Made by a program: the position numbers and the translations under genes. This document shows, piece after piece, positions 1-8,956 of a DNA stretch of 64,000 bases. Under the pieces are notes generated by a model, which searched no databases, was not told the origin of the DNA, and saw only the letters and a program-made list of their open reading frames with translations. This stretch comes from an uncultured Alistipes sp. (GTDB lineage: Bacteria > Bacteroidota > Bacteroidia > Bacteroidales > Rikenellaceae), in the NCBI GenBank assembly GCA_947177225.1, contig CAMWTS010000009.1:1-64000 (forward strand). The letters are read 5' to 3'. Within the stretch, counting starts at the first letter, position 1. Every line of letters starts with the position of its first letter.

Positions 1-36
1 CTTTTCACGGAAAACCTCCAAAGAACCACAAACCTA
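1..36. repeat. Family A fold-back repeat, 3' end fragment plus linker
   Basis: The first 14 bases match the right end of the family A repeats found later (CTTTTCACGGAAAA), followed by the linker AAGAACCACAAACC. The same linker separates the paired copies near 4720 and 10770. The rest of this copy lies outside the window. Confidence 0.7.
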
Positions 37-158
37 CTTTTTCGTCAAAAGCGGTTAGTTGCAACGCGCAACGAAAAGTGCCCGGATAGGCTGTACTGGC
101 GTACTGCCTATTCGGGCAATTGAGCGAGCGGAAGCAGAATGCCGCTTTTCACGAAAAA
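37..158. repeat. Family A fold-back repeat, copy 1 (type 1)
   Basis: This is a ~122 bp imperfect palindrome. The outer arms are CTTTTTCGTCAAAAGCGG and CCGCTTTTCACGAAAAAG. The inner arms are TGCCCGGATAGGC and GCCTATTCGGGCA, around a small GTACTggcGTAC apex. It lies just beyond the terminator of the RNase P RNA gene. Confidence 0.85.
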
Positions 159-196
159 GAAAAGGCTTTCGGAGATTATGTATACCCCCGAAAGCC
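153..196 (-). terminator. Intrinsic terminator of the RNase P RNA gene
   Basis: Read on the minus strand, GGCTTTCGG and CCGAAAGCC form a 9 bp perfect stem around a 15 nt loop, followed by TTTTCTTTTT. It starts a few bases after the predicted 3' end of rnpB. Its T-run overlaps the edge of family A copy 1. Confidence 0.85.
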
Positions 197-199
197 AAA

Positions 200-561
200 A
201 CCCGTGCAGACCCTGTAAGCCGAGTTCTGTACTCCGCAGAAGCGGAGCCTCTATCATTTATCTACGACTGCAATCTCTCGCAGCCTCCAGCAACCTACCC
301 CTCGACATCGGGCGAGCAACCCTTAATTGTCGATATACATGGTCTTGCAACCCACGAGGCGTACGGCCGAGGAGTATCGCTACCCTCGCGGTGGGCTCTT
401 ACCCCGCCTTTTCACCCTTACCTCCCATAAGGGAGGCGGTCGTTCTCTGTTACGCTACTACACCCTCACGGACATCAAGTCGTTAGCTTGCGTGGCGCTC
501 TGTGTTGCTCGGACTTTCCTCCCCCGTCCCAAGACGGCAGCGATAGAGCGTGTCTGCACGT
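200..561 (-). ncRNA. rnpB: RNase P RNA, bacterial type A
   Basis: This is the catalytic RNA of ribonuclease P, which matures tRNA 5' ends. On the minus strand the hallmark blocks appear in order: GGGGGAGGAAAGTCCGAGC, AGAGCCCACCGC, GGTTGCAAGACC, ATAAATGATAGAG, and ACAGAACTCGGCTTACAGG near the 3' end. The ends pair perfectly as helix P1 (GTGCAGAC with GTCTGCAC), which fixes the boundaries to within a few bases. The gene lies 63 bp downstream of recJ and has its own terminator. Several open frames cross it, but none is a real gene. Confidence 0.95.
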
Positions 562-624
562 TGTCATACTATTTCACCGCGGCCGACATACCGGCAGGCA
601 TGCCACACGGCGACCGGGAAGGAG

Positions 625-2391
625 CTATTTTCCCGTCTCCGGTTTTATATCCTTAATCCGCAGCTGCGTGCTCACCGTGCCGCGATAGTGGTTCTCGACA
701 ATCTGATAGCACACCGACACGGGACGCCCCGAACGCACCCACTCGTAGTGCGTGGGCTGCTGGAAAGCTATCGACGGAATCGTCGTATAGGGCTTCTGCC
801 GCTGCGTCAGATCCATGCGCAGATGGTCGCACTCGGCACCCACCAGCTTGGCATCGCCGCGGTTGCAGGCTCCGCGCGTCATGAAGACAGGAGCCGTATT
901 GCCGGGGCCGAACGGCTGGAAACGGTTGAGCTGACGATGGAACTCGCCCGTGATGTCCGAGAACAGCAGTTCGCTGTCGACATCTACCTGCGGCACCAGT
1001 ATCGCCGGATCTATATTTCGTTCGACATAATCGTTGAACCGCTCGGTAAACTTCGCCACATTCTCCTCACGCATGGTAAGACCTGCGGCATACATGTGTC
1101 CGCCGAAGTTCTCCAACAGATCCGAGCACGACTCCACAGCCTGATAGAGATCGAAGCCCTGCACCGAGCGAGCCGACCCCGTCACCAGTCCGTTGCTCTT
1201 GGTCAGCACCACCGTCGGACGGTAGTAGCTCTCGATGAGTCGCGAGGCGACGATACCCACGATGCCCTTCATCCACTTGGGATTGTAGATCACCGTGCTC
1301 TTCATCGACTTCAACTGCGGATTCGACTCGATGAAGTCGTGCGCCTCCTGCGTCACGCTGCGATCGATGCTCTTGCGATCCTGATTGAACGAGTCGATGA
1401 CATTGCCGAACTTCTGCGCCTCGCGCTCGTTACCCTCGATCAGAAGGCTCACGGCGGCGTGTCCGCCCGACGGTGCGGCATTCTCGTCCTCTTCGTCCAT
1501 GCGCATGCGTCCTGCGGCGTTGATGCGCGGTCCGATCTTGAAGACGATATCGTCGATGGTGATGTCGTGTCCCTCCAAGCCGCATATCTTGATTATCGAC
1601 AGCAGCCCTTTCGAGGGCGACGAGTTGAGTTTGCGCAGACCGTAATAGGCCAATATGCGATTCTCATCGACCAGCGGGACTATATCCGAGGCTATGCTCA
1701 CCACCAGAAGATCCAACAGATGTTCGATCTTCGAGAACGGAATGCCGTTCTTGCGCGAGTATGCCTCCACTAACTTGAATCCTACGCCGCACCCCGACAA
1801 CTCATCGAACGGATAGGTGCAATCGGTGCGCTTGGGATCCAGAACAGCCACTGCCGCCGGTATCTCGTCGGCAGGGAGATGATGGTCGCAGATGATGAAA
1901 TCCACGCCCCTTTCCTTTGCATAGGCAACCTTCTCTACGGCCTTAATGCCGCAATCCAGAGCTATGACCAGCTTGACGCCCTTGCGTACTGCGTGGTCGA
2001 TGCTGCGGATCGATATGCCGTAACCGTCGACATACCGGTCGGGAATGTAAAACAACAGGTCCTTGTGACCTATCTGGCTCAGAAACTTGTAGACCAGCGA
2101 CACAGCCGTCGTACCGTCTACATCGTAGTCGCCGTAGATCATCACCTTCTCGTGATCTCTTACGGCCTGCTCCACGCGCGCCACCGCCCGATCCATATCC
2201 TTCATAAGGAAGGGATCGTGCAGATCGGACAGCTGCGGCGAGAAGAACTTCTTCGCCTTTTCCACGGTGTCTATGCCTCTCTGTACAAGCAGGTTCGTAA
2301 GCACGGGGGACATAGACAGGCGTGAAGACAACTCCTCCACCGCCCGCGGATCGCCCTGCGGCCTTACGACCCATCTCTTCTCTATGGGCAT
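625..2391 (-). CDS. recJ: Single-stranded-DNA-specific 5'-3' exonuclease RecJ
   Basis: RecJ degrades single-stranded DNA 5' to 3' in recombination and mismatch repair in the cytoplasm. The 588-residue length fits the family. The DHH phosphoesterase motifs are all present: DYDVDG at residues 88-93, DCG at 146-148, DHH at 169-171 and SGCGVGFK at 199-206. The DHHA1 and OB-fold regions follow. The ATG at 2391 lies 5 bp after the lipB stop, so recJ is probably the third gene of a lipA-lipB-recJ operon. No defect is visible. Confidence 0.95.
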   Translation of the reverse strand: MPIEKRWVVRPQGDPRAVEELSSRLSMSPVLTNLLVQRGIDTVEKAKKFFSPQLSDLHDPFLMKDMDRAVARVEQAVRDHEKVMIYGDYDVDGTTAVSLVYKFLSQIGHKDLLFYIPDRYVDGYGISIRSIDHAVRKGVKLVIALDCGIKAVEKVAYAKERGVDFIICDHHLPADEIPAAVAVLDPKRTDCTYPFDELSGCGVGFKLVEAYSRKNGIPFSKIEHLLDLLVVSIASDIVPLVDENRILAYYGLRKLNSSPSKGLLSIIKICGLEGHDITIDDIVFKIGPRINAAGRMRMDEEDENAAPSGGHAAVSLLIEGNEREAQKFGNVIDSFNQDRKSIDRSVTQEAHDFIESNPQLKSMKSTVIYNPKWMKGIVGIVASRLIESYYRPTVVLTKSNGLVTGSARSVQGFDLYQAVESCSDLLENFGGHMYAAGLTMREENVAKFTERFNDYVERNIDPAILVPQVDVDSELLFSDITGEFHRQLNRFQPFGPGNTAPVFMTRGACNRGDAKLVGAECDHLRMDLTQRQKPYTTIPSIAFQQPTHYEWVRSGRPVSVCYQIVENHYRGTVSTQLRIKDIKPETGK

Positions 2392-2396
2392 AATAC

Positions 2397-3080
2397 TTAA
2401 TTTTTATATATTTTAACATTCAAATTTTTGCTTAAACAATTAATAAACGGCTCTTTCACTGCGTTTATTGTCACCTCGCAGCCCAGCTCGCGCGAAAGCG
2501 ACGTGGTGCCGCGATCGGCAAATCCGCACGGGTTGATCGCATCGAACCAGCGCAAATCGGTTGCCACATTCAGCGCAAGGCCGTGCATAGTTACCGAGTG
2601 CGAGGCCTTGACACCCAGGGCACACAGCTTTCTGAGCGTTCGCCCCTGGCCGATCCACACGCCCGAAGCACCCTCCGAACGGTGAGCCTCGATGCCCATT
2701 TCGGCCGCGAGATCGATTACCGTCTGCTCCAACGCCCCGATGTAGTGGCGTATGCCCAGTCCCACGCGGTCGAGGTCGATTATAGGGTAGCATACCAGCT
2801 GTCCAGGCCCGTGAAAGGTTATGTCGCCTCCGCGATCTATGCGATACAGCTCGGCACCCATGGCATGCAGATGCTCCTCCGAAAGCAGCATGTTGGCAGG
2901 ATTGCCGCTCTTGCCCAGCGTATATACGGCCGGGTGCTCCACGATGAGCAGAGTGCCTGCTTCGTCATCGGGCTGAGTATGCGAGAGCTTGGCGGCACAC
3001 AACGCTTCGAACAGCGACCGTTGCAACGCCCAACACTCGCCGTAAGCCATCGTACCCAGATCTCTAAACTCTACGTTCAT
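2397..3080 (-). CDS. lipB: Octanoyl-[ACP]:protein N-octanoyltransferase LipB
   Basis: LipB moves octanoyl groups from acyl carrier protein to the lipoyl domains of 2-oxoacid dehydrogenases and the glycine cleavage system; this is the first step of lipoate synthesis. The substrate-site motif RGGDITFHGPGQ is at residues 83-94. The conserved lysine is in ALGVKAS (K158) and the catalytic cysteine in NPCGF (C185). A longer frame extends 36 codons upstream inside lipA. The ATG at 3080 gives the normal 227-residue protein and an ATGA overlap with the lipA stop, so I chose it. lipA directly upstream performs the next step. Confidence 0.95.
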   Translation of the reverse strand: MNVEFRDLGTMAYGECWALQRSLFEALCAAKLSHTQPDDEAGTLLIVEHPAVYTLGKSGNPANMLLSEEHLHAMGAELYRIDRGGDITFHGPGQLVCYPIIDLDRVGLGIRHYIGALEQTVIDLAAEMGIEAHRSEGASGVWIGQGRTLRKLCALGVKASHSVTMHGLALNVATDLRWFDAINPCGFADRGTTSLSRELGCEVTINAVKEPFINCLSKNLNVKIYKN

Positions 3081-3958
3081 ACACTCTTCACAGCTTCCAA
3101 AGCGGTATCGGCCAAATACGACGACCGCACCAGAGGTGCGCTCGCGCAGTAGCTGAAACCCATTTCGAGAGCTCGAAGACGGTACCATTCAAACTTTTGG
3201 GGAGTAATATACGCCGCAACGGGGTGGTGCTCCTTCGTAGGTTGAAGATATTGACCGATGGTGACTATCCGCACGCCTGCCTCACGCAGGTCTGACAATG
3301 CGGCCAGCACCTCTTCATCGCTCTCGCCCAAACCGACCATAAGGCCGCTTTTGGCGACTGCTCCGCTCTGTGCTATATGGCGCAGAGTAGCCAGCGACGT
3401 GGCATACTTGGCGCGCGAGCGCACTTCGGGAGTCAATCGCTCGACGGTTTCGATGTTGTGCCCCACGATATCGGGGCGCGACGCCAGCACAATGTCTATC
3501 AACTCAGTGCGAGCGTCCAAATCGGAAATAAGGAGCTCAATCGTTGCGTCGGGATTATCTTTGCGTATGACCTCCACCGTCCGCGCCCAATGTCGGGCAC
3601 CGTGGTCGGGCAGGTCGTCACGCGTTACAGATGTCACCACGACATGCCTCAGCTGCATCAGCCGCACACTCTCGGCCACATGCTCCGGCTCCGCCTCGTC
3701 CAGAGGCAGCGGCCGTCCGCTGCGTGTAGCGCAAAACCGACAGCTGCGCGTGCATATGTCGCCCATAATCATGAATGTAGCCGTCCTGCGGCTCCAACAT
3801 TCAGCCTTGTTGGGACACATGCCGCTGCTGCATATGGTATGCAGACAGTGCCCCTCGACGATACGCTCCACCTCGGCAGAGGTCGCATCGCTGCGGAGTC
3901 TGATCTTCAACCAATCCGGTTTTCTCAGTACGACGTTTTTGTCATGCACCTTCGGCAT
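3077..3958 (-). CDS. lipA: Lipoyl synthase LipA (radical SAM)
   Basis: LipA inserts two sulfur atoms into protein-bound octanoyl groups to make lipoamide. The 293-residue protein has the auxiliary-cluster cysteines C43, C48 and C54 (CSSGMCPNKAEC). The radical SAM cluster follows as CTRSCRFC (C69, C73, C76). The conserved RSSYLA near the C-terminus supplies the serine ligand of the auxiliary cluster. It is first in the lipA-lipB-recJ transcription unit, with a TATATTTG box 27 bp upstream of the ATG. Confidence 0.96.
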   Translation of the reverse strand: MPKVHDKNVVLRKPDWLKIRLRSDATSAEVERIVEGHCLHTICSSGMCPNKAECWSRRTATFMIMGDICTRSCRFCATRSGRPLPLDEAEPEHVAESVRLMQLRHVVVTSVTRDDLPDHGARHWARTVEVIRKDNPDATIELLISDLDARTELIDIVLASRPDIVGHNIETVERLTPEVRSRAKYATSLATLRHIAQSGAVAKSGLMVGLGESDEEVLAALSDLREAGVRIVTIGQYLQPTKEHHPVAAYITPQKFEWYRLRALEMGFSYCASAPLVRSSYLADTALEAVKSV

Positions 3959-3984
3959 TTAAGTTCATTATTTTCCAATTGACG

Positions 3985-3992
3985 CAAATATA
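3985..3992 (-). promoter_or_regulatory. -7 box of the lipA-lipB-recJ promoter
   Basis: On the minus strand TATATTTG matches the Bacteroidetes consensus TAnnTTTG, 27 bp upstream of the lipA start. The -33 region is weak. Confidence 0.65.
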
Positions 3993-4109
3993 CAAAAAAA
4001 ATCAAATTCCGGGAAACCATATAGTGTTTTTCATCTATTTTTTTTATCGACTGTGCCCGTAACACCCCGAGCAGGCACAGACATACGACCCGGCCGCAAG
4101 CGACAGCCG
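3993..4109. other. Gene-free spacer upstream of lipA
   Basis: This stretch is AT-rich near the lipA promoter. It also contains a 7 bp inverted repeat, CTGTGCC at 4051-4057 and GGCACAG at 4074-4080. I see no credible gene. Confidence 0.5.
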
Positions 4110-4563
4110 ACGAGTCGTGCTCCATGCGGGGCATGACAAGGTCTGTAAAACGCCTTATGTCGTGCTTGGCAAGCTATACGGGATTAAACTGCTTTATACG
4201 GCTTGTCATGTCGAACGAACGTGATACATCTGGGGTAGACAAGACCAGCGACATGCTGGCAACTAAAAAACATGACAGCGGAAATCATCACGCAGAGATT
4301 TCTCGCCGACGCTCGAAATGACAAAACGCTGTCACTCCGAGGAGCGACACAGTCGCGACGTGGGAGTCTCGCTGGCGGAAGCGCAGTTTGCCACACCAAA
4401 AGAGATTCTCACGTCGCGGCCATTGGCCGCTCCTCAGAATGACAACACCGTCCTGTCATGTCGAACGAAGGTGAGACATCTGGGAAAGACAAGACCGGCA
4501 GCATGTTAAAAGACAGTGGAAATTGTCGCGCACAGATTTCTCGCTTACGCTCGAAATGACATA
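4110..4563. repeat. Family B mosaic repeat island 1
   Basis: The island opens with a degenerate block (GAGTCG..CTCCATGC, later GCTTGGCAAGCTAT) that recurs at 35668-35757. Short inverted-repeat modules follow: GTCATGTCGAACGAA with GTGATACATCT, AGATTTCTCGCC with GCTCGAAATGAC, CTCCGAGGAGC with GGGAGTCTCGC, and AGAGATTCTCACGTC with CTCCTCAGAATGAC. Modules repeat within the island. Similar elements are scattered in many Bacteroidetes genomes. Open frames inside the island are not credible genes. Confidence 0.8.
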
Positions 4564-4598
4564 TCAATGGAAATAGTCGACCAAAGATATATGCGTCA

Positions 4599-4719
4599 CT
4601 TTTTCGTCAAAAGCGGTAGTATACAACGCAAATGAAGATCGCCCAGATGGGACATACTAACGTATTTCCCATTTGGGCGAGCAAGTGCGCGGCAGCAGAA
4701 TGCCGCTTTTCACGGAAAA
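4599..4719. repeat. Family A fold-back repeat, copy 2 (type 1, diverged)
   Basis: The outer arms are as in copy 1, but the inner arms have changed together: CGCCCAGATGGGA pairs with TCCCATTTGGGCG. The apex GTAC/GTAC of other copies is ATAC/GTAT here, so pairing is again kept. Confidence 0.85.
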
Positions 4720-4742
4720 CAGCCTAAGAACCACAAACCCCA

Positions 4743-4866
4743 TTTTTCGTCAAAAGGCGTTAGTAGCGGTGCCGACATGAAATTGGCGCGGATAGGCTGT
4801 ACTAACCCGTACTGCCTATTCGCGCCAATAATTGAGGTGACGCTAATGATGCCTTTTCACGAAAAA
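4743..4866. repeat. Family A fold-back repeat, copy 3 (type 2)
   Basis: The outer arms are TTTTTCGTCAAAAGGCGTTAG and CTAATGATGCCTTTTCACG. The inner arms are AATTGGCGCGGATAGGC and GCCTATTCGCGCCAAT. It ends 25 bp from the stop codon of apt. It is joined to copy 2 by the AAGAACCACAAACC linker. Confidence 0.88.
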
Positions 4867-4890
4867 GATCGCGAAAAACTCATGAAAAGG

Positions 4891-5457
4891 TCAAAGTTTA
4901 ACAATAGACTTAACCGGCGCAATCCGCTCCAAACGAGCTGCTCCGCCAAGTTCTTCAAGCTCGACTATGAAGATGAACTCCTTGATTTTAACGGAGTACT
5001 GTTTGCCGTCGCGGCAGATTGAGAGCTGCGACAACGACTCGGCCACACCCTCGGCGGTACCGCCGGTAGCCAAAACATCGTCGATGACGGTTATCTCAAA
5101 CACATCGCCGTTGGGGACGCCCGCAGCTATATCGCTCTCACGATAATAGAGTTTGTCGAAACCATACTCCTTGACAATCTTCACCTCGTGCAGATCGCCC
5201 TCGGCAAAGGGCAGCTTGCCGCTCTTGCGCACCGGAATGATGTTATGGACAGTGGGGCTGACGATCAGCAGCGGTGCGGCGAAGAGGAATCCGCGAGCCT
5301 CAGGTGCGGCGATATTGGGAGCGGTAGTACACTCGGCAATGCGGTCGATGAGGCAGCGATAGACGTCTTTATCTTGAAGATAGGGTATGATGTCGATGAA
5401 GTTGATTCCCTCCTTGGGGAAATCCTTGTAGAATTTGAGGACAGATTTAATATCCAT
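4891..5457 (-). CDS. apt: Adenine phosphoribosyltransferase
   Basis: Apt salvages adenine to AMP using PRPP in the cytoplasm. The type I phosphoribosyltransferase PRPP loop VIDDVLATGGTA is at residues 124-135. The N-terminal half (FPKEGINFIDI, then APEARGFLFAAPL) matches the Apt subfamily rather than xanthine or hypoxanthine enzymes. At 188 residues it is slightly longer than typical. It stands alone, with its own consensus promoter upstream and a pair of family A repeats immediately downstream. Confidence 0.92.
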   Translation of the reverse strand: MDIKSVLKFYKDFPKEGINFIDIIPYLQDKDVYRCLIDRIAECTTAPNIAAPEARGFLFAAPLLIVSPTVHNIIPVRKSGKLPFAEGDLHEVKIVKEYGFDKLYYRESDIAAGVPNGDVFEITVIDDVLATGGTAEGVAESLSQLSICRDGKQYSVKIKEFIFIVELEELGGAARLERIAPVKSIVKL

Positions 5458-5485
5458 TGGTTTAAGGTTTTTGATTATCCTTTTG

Positions 5486-5517
5486 CAAATATAGGCAATA
5501 AAAGCGGAGATTGCAAA
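5486..5517 (-). promoter_or_regulatory. Promoter of apt
   Basis: On the minus strand this is TTTG, then 20 bp, then TATATTTG, an exact match to the Bacteroidetes primary sigma consensus. It lies 28 bp upstream of the apt ATG. Confidence 0.8.
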
Positions 5518-5541
5518 TACGATCTTCCACAGCAGGCCGGC

Positions 5542-6078
5542 TTAGCGCGAAGCCACGCCCAGCACACCCTCCGAAGAGCGTGCCCACACGCCCTGAGCGC
5601 GCAGCACCTGCTCGACGATATCGCGCACGGCACCGTGGCCGCCATCGTACTCCGAGACGTAACGCGAAGCCTCTATAACCTCCGAGCAGGCATCGGCCGG
5701 ACATACGGGAATACCCACGCGACGCATGCAATCCAAATCGGGAATGTCGTCGCCCATATATATCACTTCGGCCGGATCGAGTTCGTTTTCGGCGATGAAC
5801 TCGTCGATGGCCGCAATCTTGTTCATGCAGTTGAGATACATGCGGCTGATGCCGAGCATCTCCAAACGGCGGCGCAACATCTCGCCGCGTCCGCCCGAAA
5901 TGATGCAGATCTTATATCCCAGTTTTATGGCATATGCCACCGCATAGCCGTCCTTGGCATGATAACGGCGTATGAAATCGCCGTCGGGCGTAGGTATGAT
6001 ACCGCCGTCGGTCATCACGCCGTCGACGTCGAACACAAACGCCTTGACACGTGCTATGTCCTCTTTGAAGTTTCCCAT
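5542..6078 (-). CDS. kdsC: KdsC-type HAD phosphatase (Kdo-8-phosphate phosphatase)
   Basis: This enzyme removes the phosphate from Kdo-8-phosphate in the synthesis of the LPS inner-core sugar Kdo. It is a short, capless HAD phosphatase of 178 residues, the normal size for KdsC. The nucleophile motif is FDVDGVMTDGG (D17 and D19), followed by IISGG and the metal motif YMGDDIPDL. The start overlaps the end of the upstream BrkB/DUF2520 gene by 25 bp, so the two are translated from one message. Substrate is inferred from the family. Confidence 0.88.
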   Translation of the reverse strand: MGNFKEDIARVKAFVFDVDGVMTDGGIIPTPDGDFIRRYHAKDGYAVAYAIKLGYKICIISGGRGEMLRRRLEMLGISRMYLNCMNKIAAIDEFIAENELDPAEVIYMGDDIPDLDCMRRVGIPVCPADACSEVIEASRYVSEYDGGHGAVRDIVEQVLRAQGVWARSSEGVLGVASR

Positions 6079-7766
6079 ATGCTTTCCGTTATATCGTTAT
6101 AAATTTTCTGTCGCAAAGGATCGCCTTCGAGCATGTGCATATGCGCACCGCACACTTCGCCGTCGCCCCTGACAGCCGGACCCGTCTGCACCAGATCGGG
6201 CGACGGCGAAGCGACAGCCTTTTCGGCTGTCTCCATTATCAACGGACGCAGTATGTCGAACGACAGACCCTCGCGCTCGACGATGCGTGCCGCAATGCCG
6301 TAGAGATGATTCGGGAAGTTGTTGACAAGCACACCGGCCAGATGTATCACCCTGCGCCGCTCCGAGTCGGCATAGTCGACGCGTGTGCTGAGCATGCGCG
6401 CAAAGGCGAACAGCCGCTGGCGCACGTCGTCGCTATCGGCCTCGATGAATATGGGCACATGCGCCAAATCGATGCGGCGGCCTGAGGTGAAACTCTGCAA
6501 TGCGTAGAGAATACCTCTGTTACGGAGTTTGTCGGGCAGAGTCCGCAACGGCATGCTGCCTGCCGTATGTACGACGATGGCATCGTCGGGGAATGGCAGC
6601 GAAGCGGCCACCTCGGCTATGGCCTTGTCGCTAACGGCTATGATATAGATCTCGGCCAAGGCCAGGCGTGCCGGATCATCGGTCCACGCCGTGGAGGTCT
6701 GGGCGGCGATCTCCGAACCGCGCATGGGGTTGCGTGCGAATATCTGGCGCAGCTCGACGCCCGCCGACGAGGAGAGAGTCATGGCAAACGATTCGGCCAC
6801 ATTGCCGCTGCCGACAACAACCACGCTTATATCGCGGCCGTCGGGCGCGAGCGGACGCAGCGAGCTGCGGCGTTCGCTGTCGAAACGAGCCATGTTCTGA
6901 GCGGCGAACGACAGTTCGCAGCCCAGCAGCACTATCTGCCACGACACTTGCAGCCAGATGATGAAAAGGGGCAATGCGGCGAAACTGCCGTATATGGCAT
7001 TGTAGGCCGACATGAAGCCCTGCACATAGACATAGCCCCACTGCCACAGCGCCAGCACCACTCCGGCAATGACACCGGCACGCCACGCATTGCGCAGCCG
7101 CACCTTGGTATGAGGTATGTATTTATAGAGCAGCGAGGTGGCCAGACATGCCACAGCCAGCGAAATCAGGCGCGTAAGCAGAAAATGCGTTCGCGAGTCG
7201 AGACCGAAGGCGGCAAAAGCATTGTAGGCTATCGATGTCGACAATCCCCACAAAGCAGGCACGACCAGAGCCACGGCAAGATAGGCCGGGTAACGGAATA
7301 TTATCTTGCGGCGGCGAGGCACCTCCCATATAGTGTTGAACGCCGCCTCCACCGAGTCGAATACACGGAATACCGCCCACAGCAGCGTCACCACGCCGAA
7401 GCCGGCCAGTACGCCGCCGTGCATGTTGTCGGCTGCGGCACCGGCGAAATCGAGCAGGCGGTCGAGCTCCTCGTGCGAATCGGGAAACAACGAATAGAGG
7501 CTCATCACCAGCGGCTGCAATCCGCCCAGAGCATGCACCACCACGAAGGCCAGTGCGAGAATAGGTATCACGGCAAAGGTAGTGTAGAGCGTCAGAGCCG
7601 CGCTCTGCATCATTGTTCGGTGGGTGTTAGTACCGCGCAGGGTGTAGAAGAGAAGTTTATAGGTCGCTACAAGCCGCGAGGCGACAGCCCCCGACAGTTC
7701 GCCGTGTTCCAGACGAAACACCGTGTCGGTCAGAAATCTCTTTATCGTACGATACCACCTCTTCAT
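6054..7766 (-). CDS. Fusion: YihY/BrkB membrane protein + Rossmann DUF2520 protein
   Basis: This 570-residue protein is one uninterrupted frame. Residues 1-290 match the YihY/BrkB family of inner-membrane proteins with about six membrane segments (for example AALTLYTTFAVIPILALAF and WLQVSWQIVLLGCELSFA). Residues 312-570 are a complete DUF2520-type protein beginning with a nucleotide-binding GSGNVAE (319-325), with the helical C-terminal domain later. The usual cytoplasmic tail of BrkB is replaced by the second protein. The function of each half is unknown; the DUF2520 half resembles short-chain oxidoreductases. The ATG at 7766 was chosen because the 49 codons upstream are not protein-like. 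It overlaps kdsC. Confidence 0.85.
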   Translation of the reverse strand: MKRWYRTIKRFLTDTVFRLEHGELSGAVASRLVATYKLLFYTLRGTNTHRTMMQSAALTLYTTFAVIPILALAFVVVHALGGLQPLVMSLYSLFPDSHEELDRLLDFAGAAADNMHGGVLAGFGVVTLLWAVFRVFDSVEAAFNTIWEVPRRRKIIFRYPAYLAVALVVPALWGLSTSIAYNAFAAFGLDSRTHFLLTRLISLAVACLATSLLYKYIPHTKVRLRNAWRAGVIAGVVLALWQWGYVYVQGFMSAYNAIYGSFAALPLFIIWLQVSWQIVLLGCELSFAAQNMARFDSERRSSLRPLAPDGRDISVVVVGSGNVAESFAMTLSSSAGVELRQIFARNPMRGSEIAAQTSTAWTDDPARLALAEIYIIAVSDKAIAEVAASLPFPDDAIVVHTAGSMPLRTLPDKLRNRGILYALQSFTSGRRIDLAHVPIFIEADSDDVRQRLFAFARMLSTRVDYADSERRRVIHLAGVLVNNFPNHLYGIAARIVEREGLSFDILRPLIMETAEKAVASPSPDLVQTGPAVRGDGEVCGAHMHMLEGDPLRQKIYNDITESIWETSKRT

Positions 7767-7798
7767 GCGCTGCGGTTGTTTGCTCTCTGCAAAGTTAT

Positions 7799-8956
7799 CT
7801 ATTTTAGTCGAATCGCCCAAGTTTTGCCGCCTATATCGGTGAAAGCTATCCTCACGTCTGCACCCGGACGCAACGCTGCGGCACGGCGTATGGCATCGAC
7901 CGAAAGCCGGCAATCGCGTTTGAGCACCTCCACACCCACACCGGCATAGCGTCTGCGCAGTGCTTTGGGGCGATACTCCTCTATCTCGGCTATCTCGTCC
8001 ACACGTCCCAGAAGCGTTCTCTGCGGCAACTCACGGCAAAAGGCATACCCTCCCGCACTCCACATCGAGGCTTCTGCACCCAGCGAATCGATGGCGCGGC
8101 GCGCTTTGAGCAGCGACACGTCGGGCGTAATCAGATAACGCCAACCCGCATCGGCACGAAAAGGTTCGCCGCACGGCTCCGCATGCGTAGCATCTGACGG
8201 GAAAGAGCACTCGCCCTGCCCCAGTGCCACAGCATGGAGCATATCCGGCTCTTCGCCGGTATAGATGTCGACCTCCTTGCACTCGCCGCCGAGCGATACG
8301 ACCTCGACGCGGCACGGCGAGAATAGGCGAAAGGCCTCGTCGCAGTCGAACAGCGGCGAGCACTTCACCGCCATACGCGGCGCAAGCAGCGCAAGCCGCT
8401 CCCGCAGCGACAGCACATCGGGCGAGCAGTGCTCCATGCAGACCATCTTGCGGCCGTCGGCATCGCGACGGTCGGGATCGACATATATCCAGTCGAAACG
8501 CTCACTGCAAGAGCCTACCCACTCCTCGGCCGAGGCACAGACGACTTCGACATTTCCTATACCCAGTCTCGAAAAATTCTCGCGCGCCACGGCAGCCAGC
8601 ACTTCGTCGCGCTCCACAGCCACCACACGCTCGAAACGGCGGCTCAAAGCCGCAGCATCGACACCCAGGCCGCAAGTCAGATCGACAACACTATGCCCCG
8701 ATATCGGTTTATGGGCAGCACACACCTCGCTCGAAGACTGTTCGAAGGCGCGCGGCGGAATGATACAGCGCGCAGCATACATGGCCGGCAGCTTATCCGC
8801 GGCACGTTGCAGATACTTCACCTGCGTAGCTACCAGCGAGGCGTGCGGCACACGTTTGTCGAGCGCAATATCGGTCGGACGCCGCGAGAGATTGGCCTCG
8901 ACGGCCTCGCGCAACTCGTCGCGGCACAGCAGATCAATGTCGGATATAGTCATCAT
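7799..8956 (-). CDS. Class I SAM-dependent methyltransferase with THUMP-like C-terminus
   Basis: This 385-residue protein has a SAM-binding glycine motif (DLTCGLGVDAAAL, about residues 92-104). The catalytic-type motif is YVDPDRRD, close to the DPP(Y/F) loop of N-methyltransferases. The C-terminal region resembles the THUMP_like domain family. This architecture suggests an RNA methyltransferase, but the target cannot be read from sequence. It overlaps the end of comEC by 23 bp and precedes the BrkB fusion by 32 bp, so it belongs to the comEC operon. Confidence 0.82.
   Translation of the reverse strand: MMTISDIDLLCRDELREAVEANLSRRPTDIALDKRVPHASLVATQVKYLQRAADKLPAMYAARCIIPPRAFEQSSSEVCAAHKPISGHSVVDLTCGLGVDAAALSRRFERVVAVERDEVLAAVARENFSRLGIGNVEVVCASAEEWVGSCSERFDWIYVDPDRRDADGRKMVCMEHCSPDVLSLRERLALLAPRMAVKCSPLFDCDEAFRLFSPCRVEVVSLGGECKEVDIYTGEEPDMLHAVALGQGECSFPSDATHAEPCGEPFRADAGWRYLITPDVSLLKARRAIDSLGAEASMWSAGGYAFCRELPQRTLLGRVDEIAEIEEYRPKALRRRYAGVGVEVLKRDCRLSVDAIRRAAALRPGADVRIAFTDIGGKTWAIRLK

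Noticed and set aside
59..688. Overlapping plus-strand open frames of 66-123 codons
   Set aside because: They cross the RNase P RNA gene and family A repeat; none has protein-like features.
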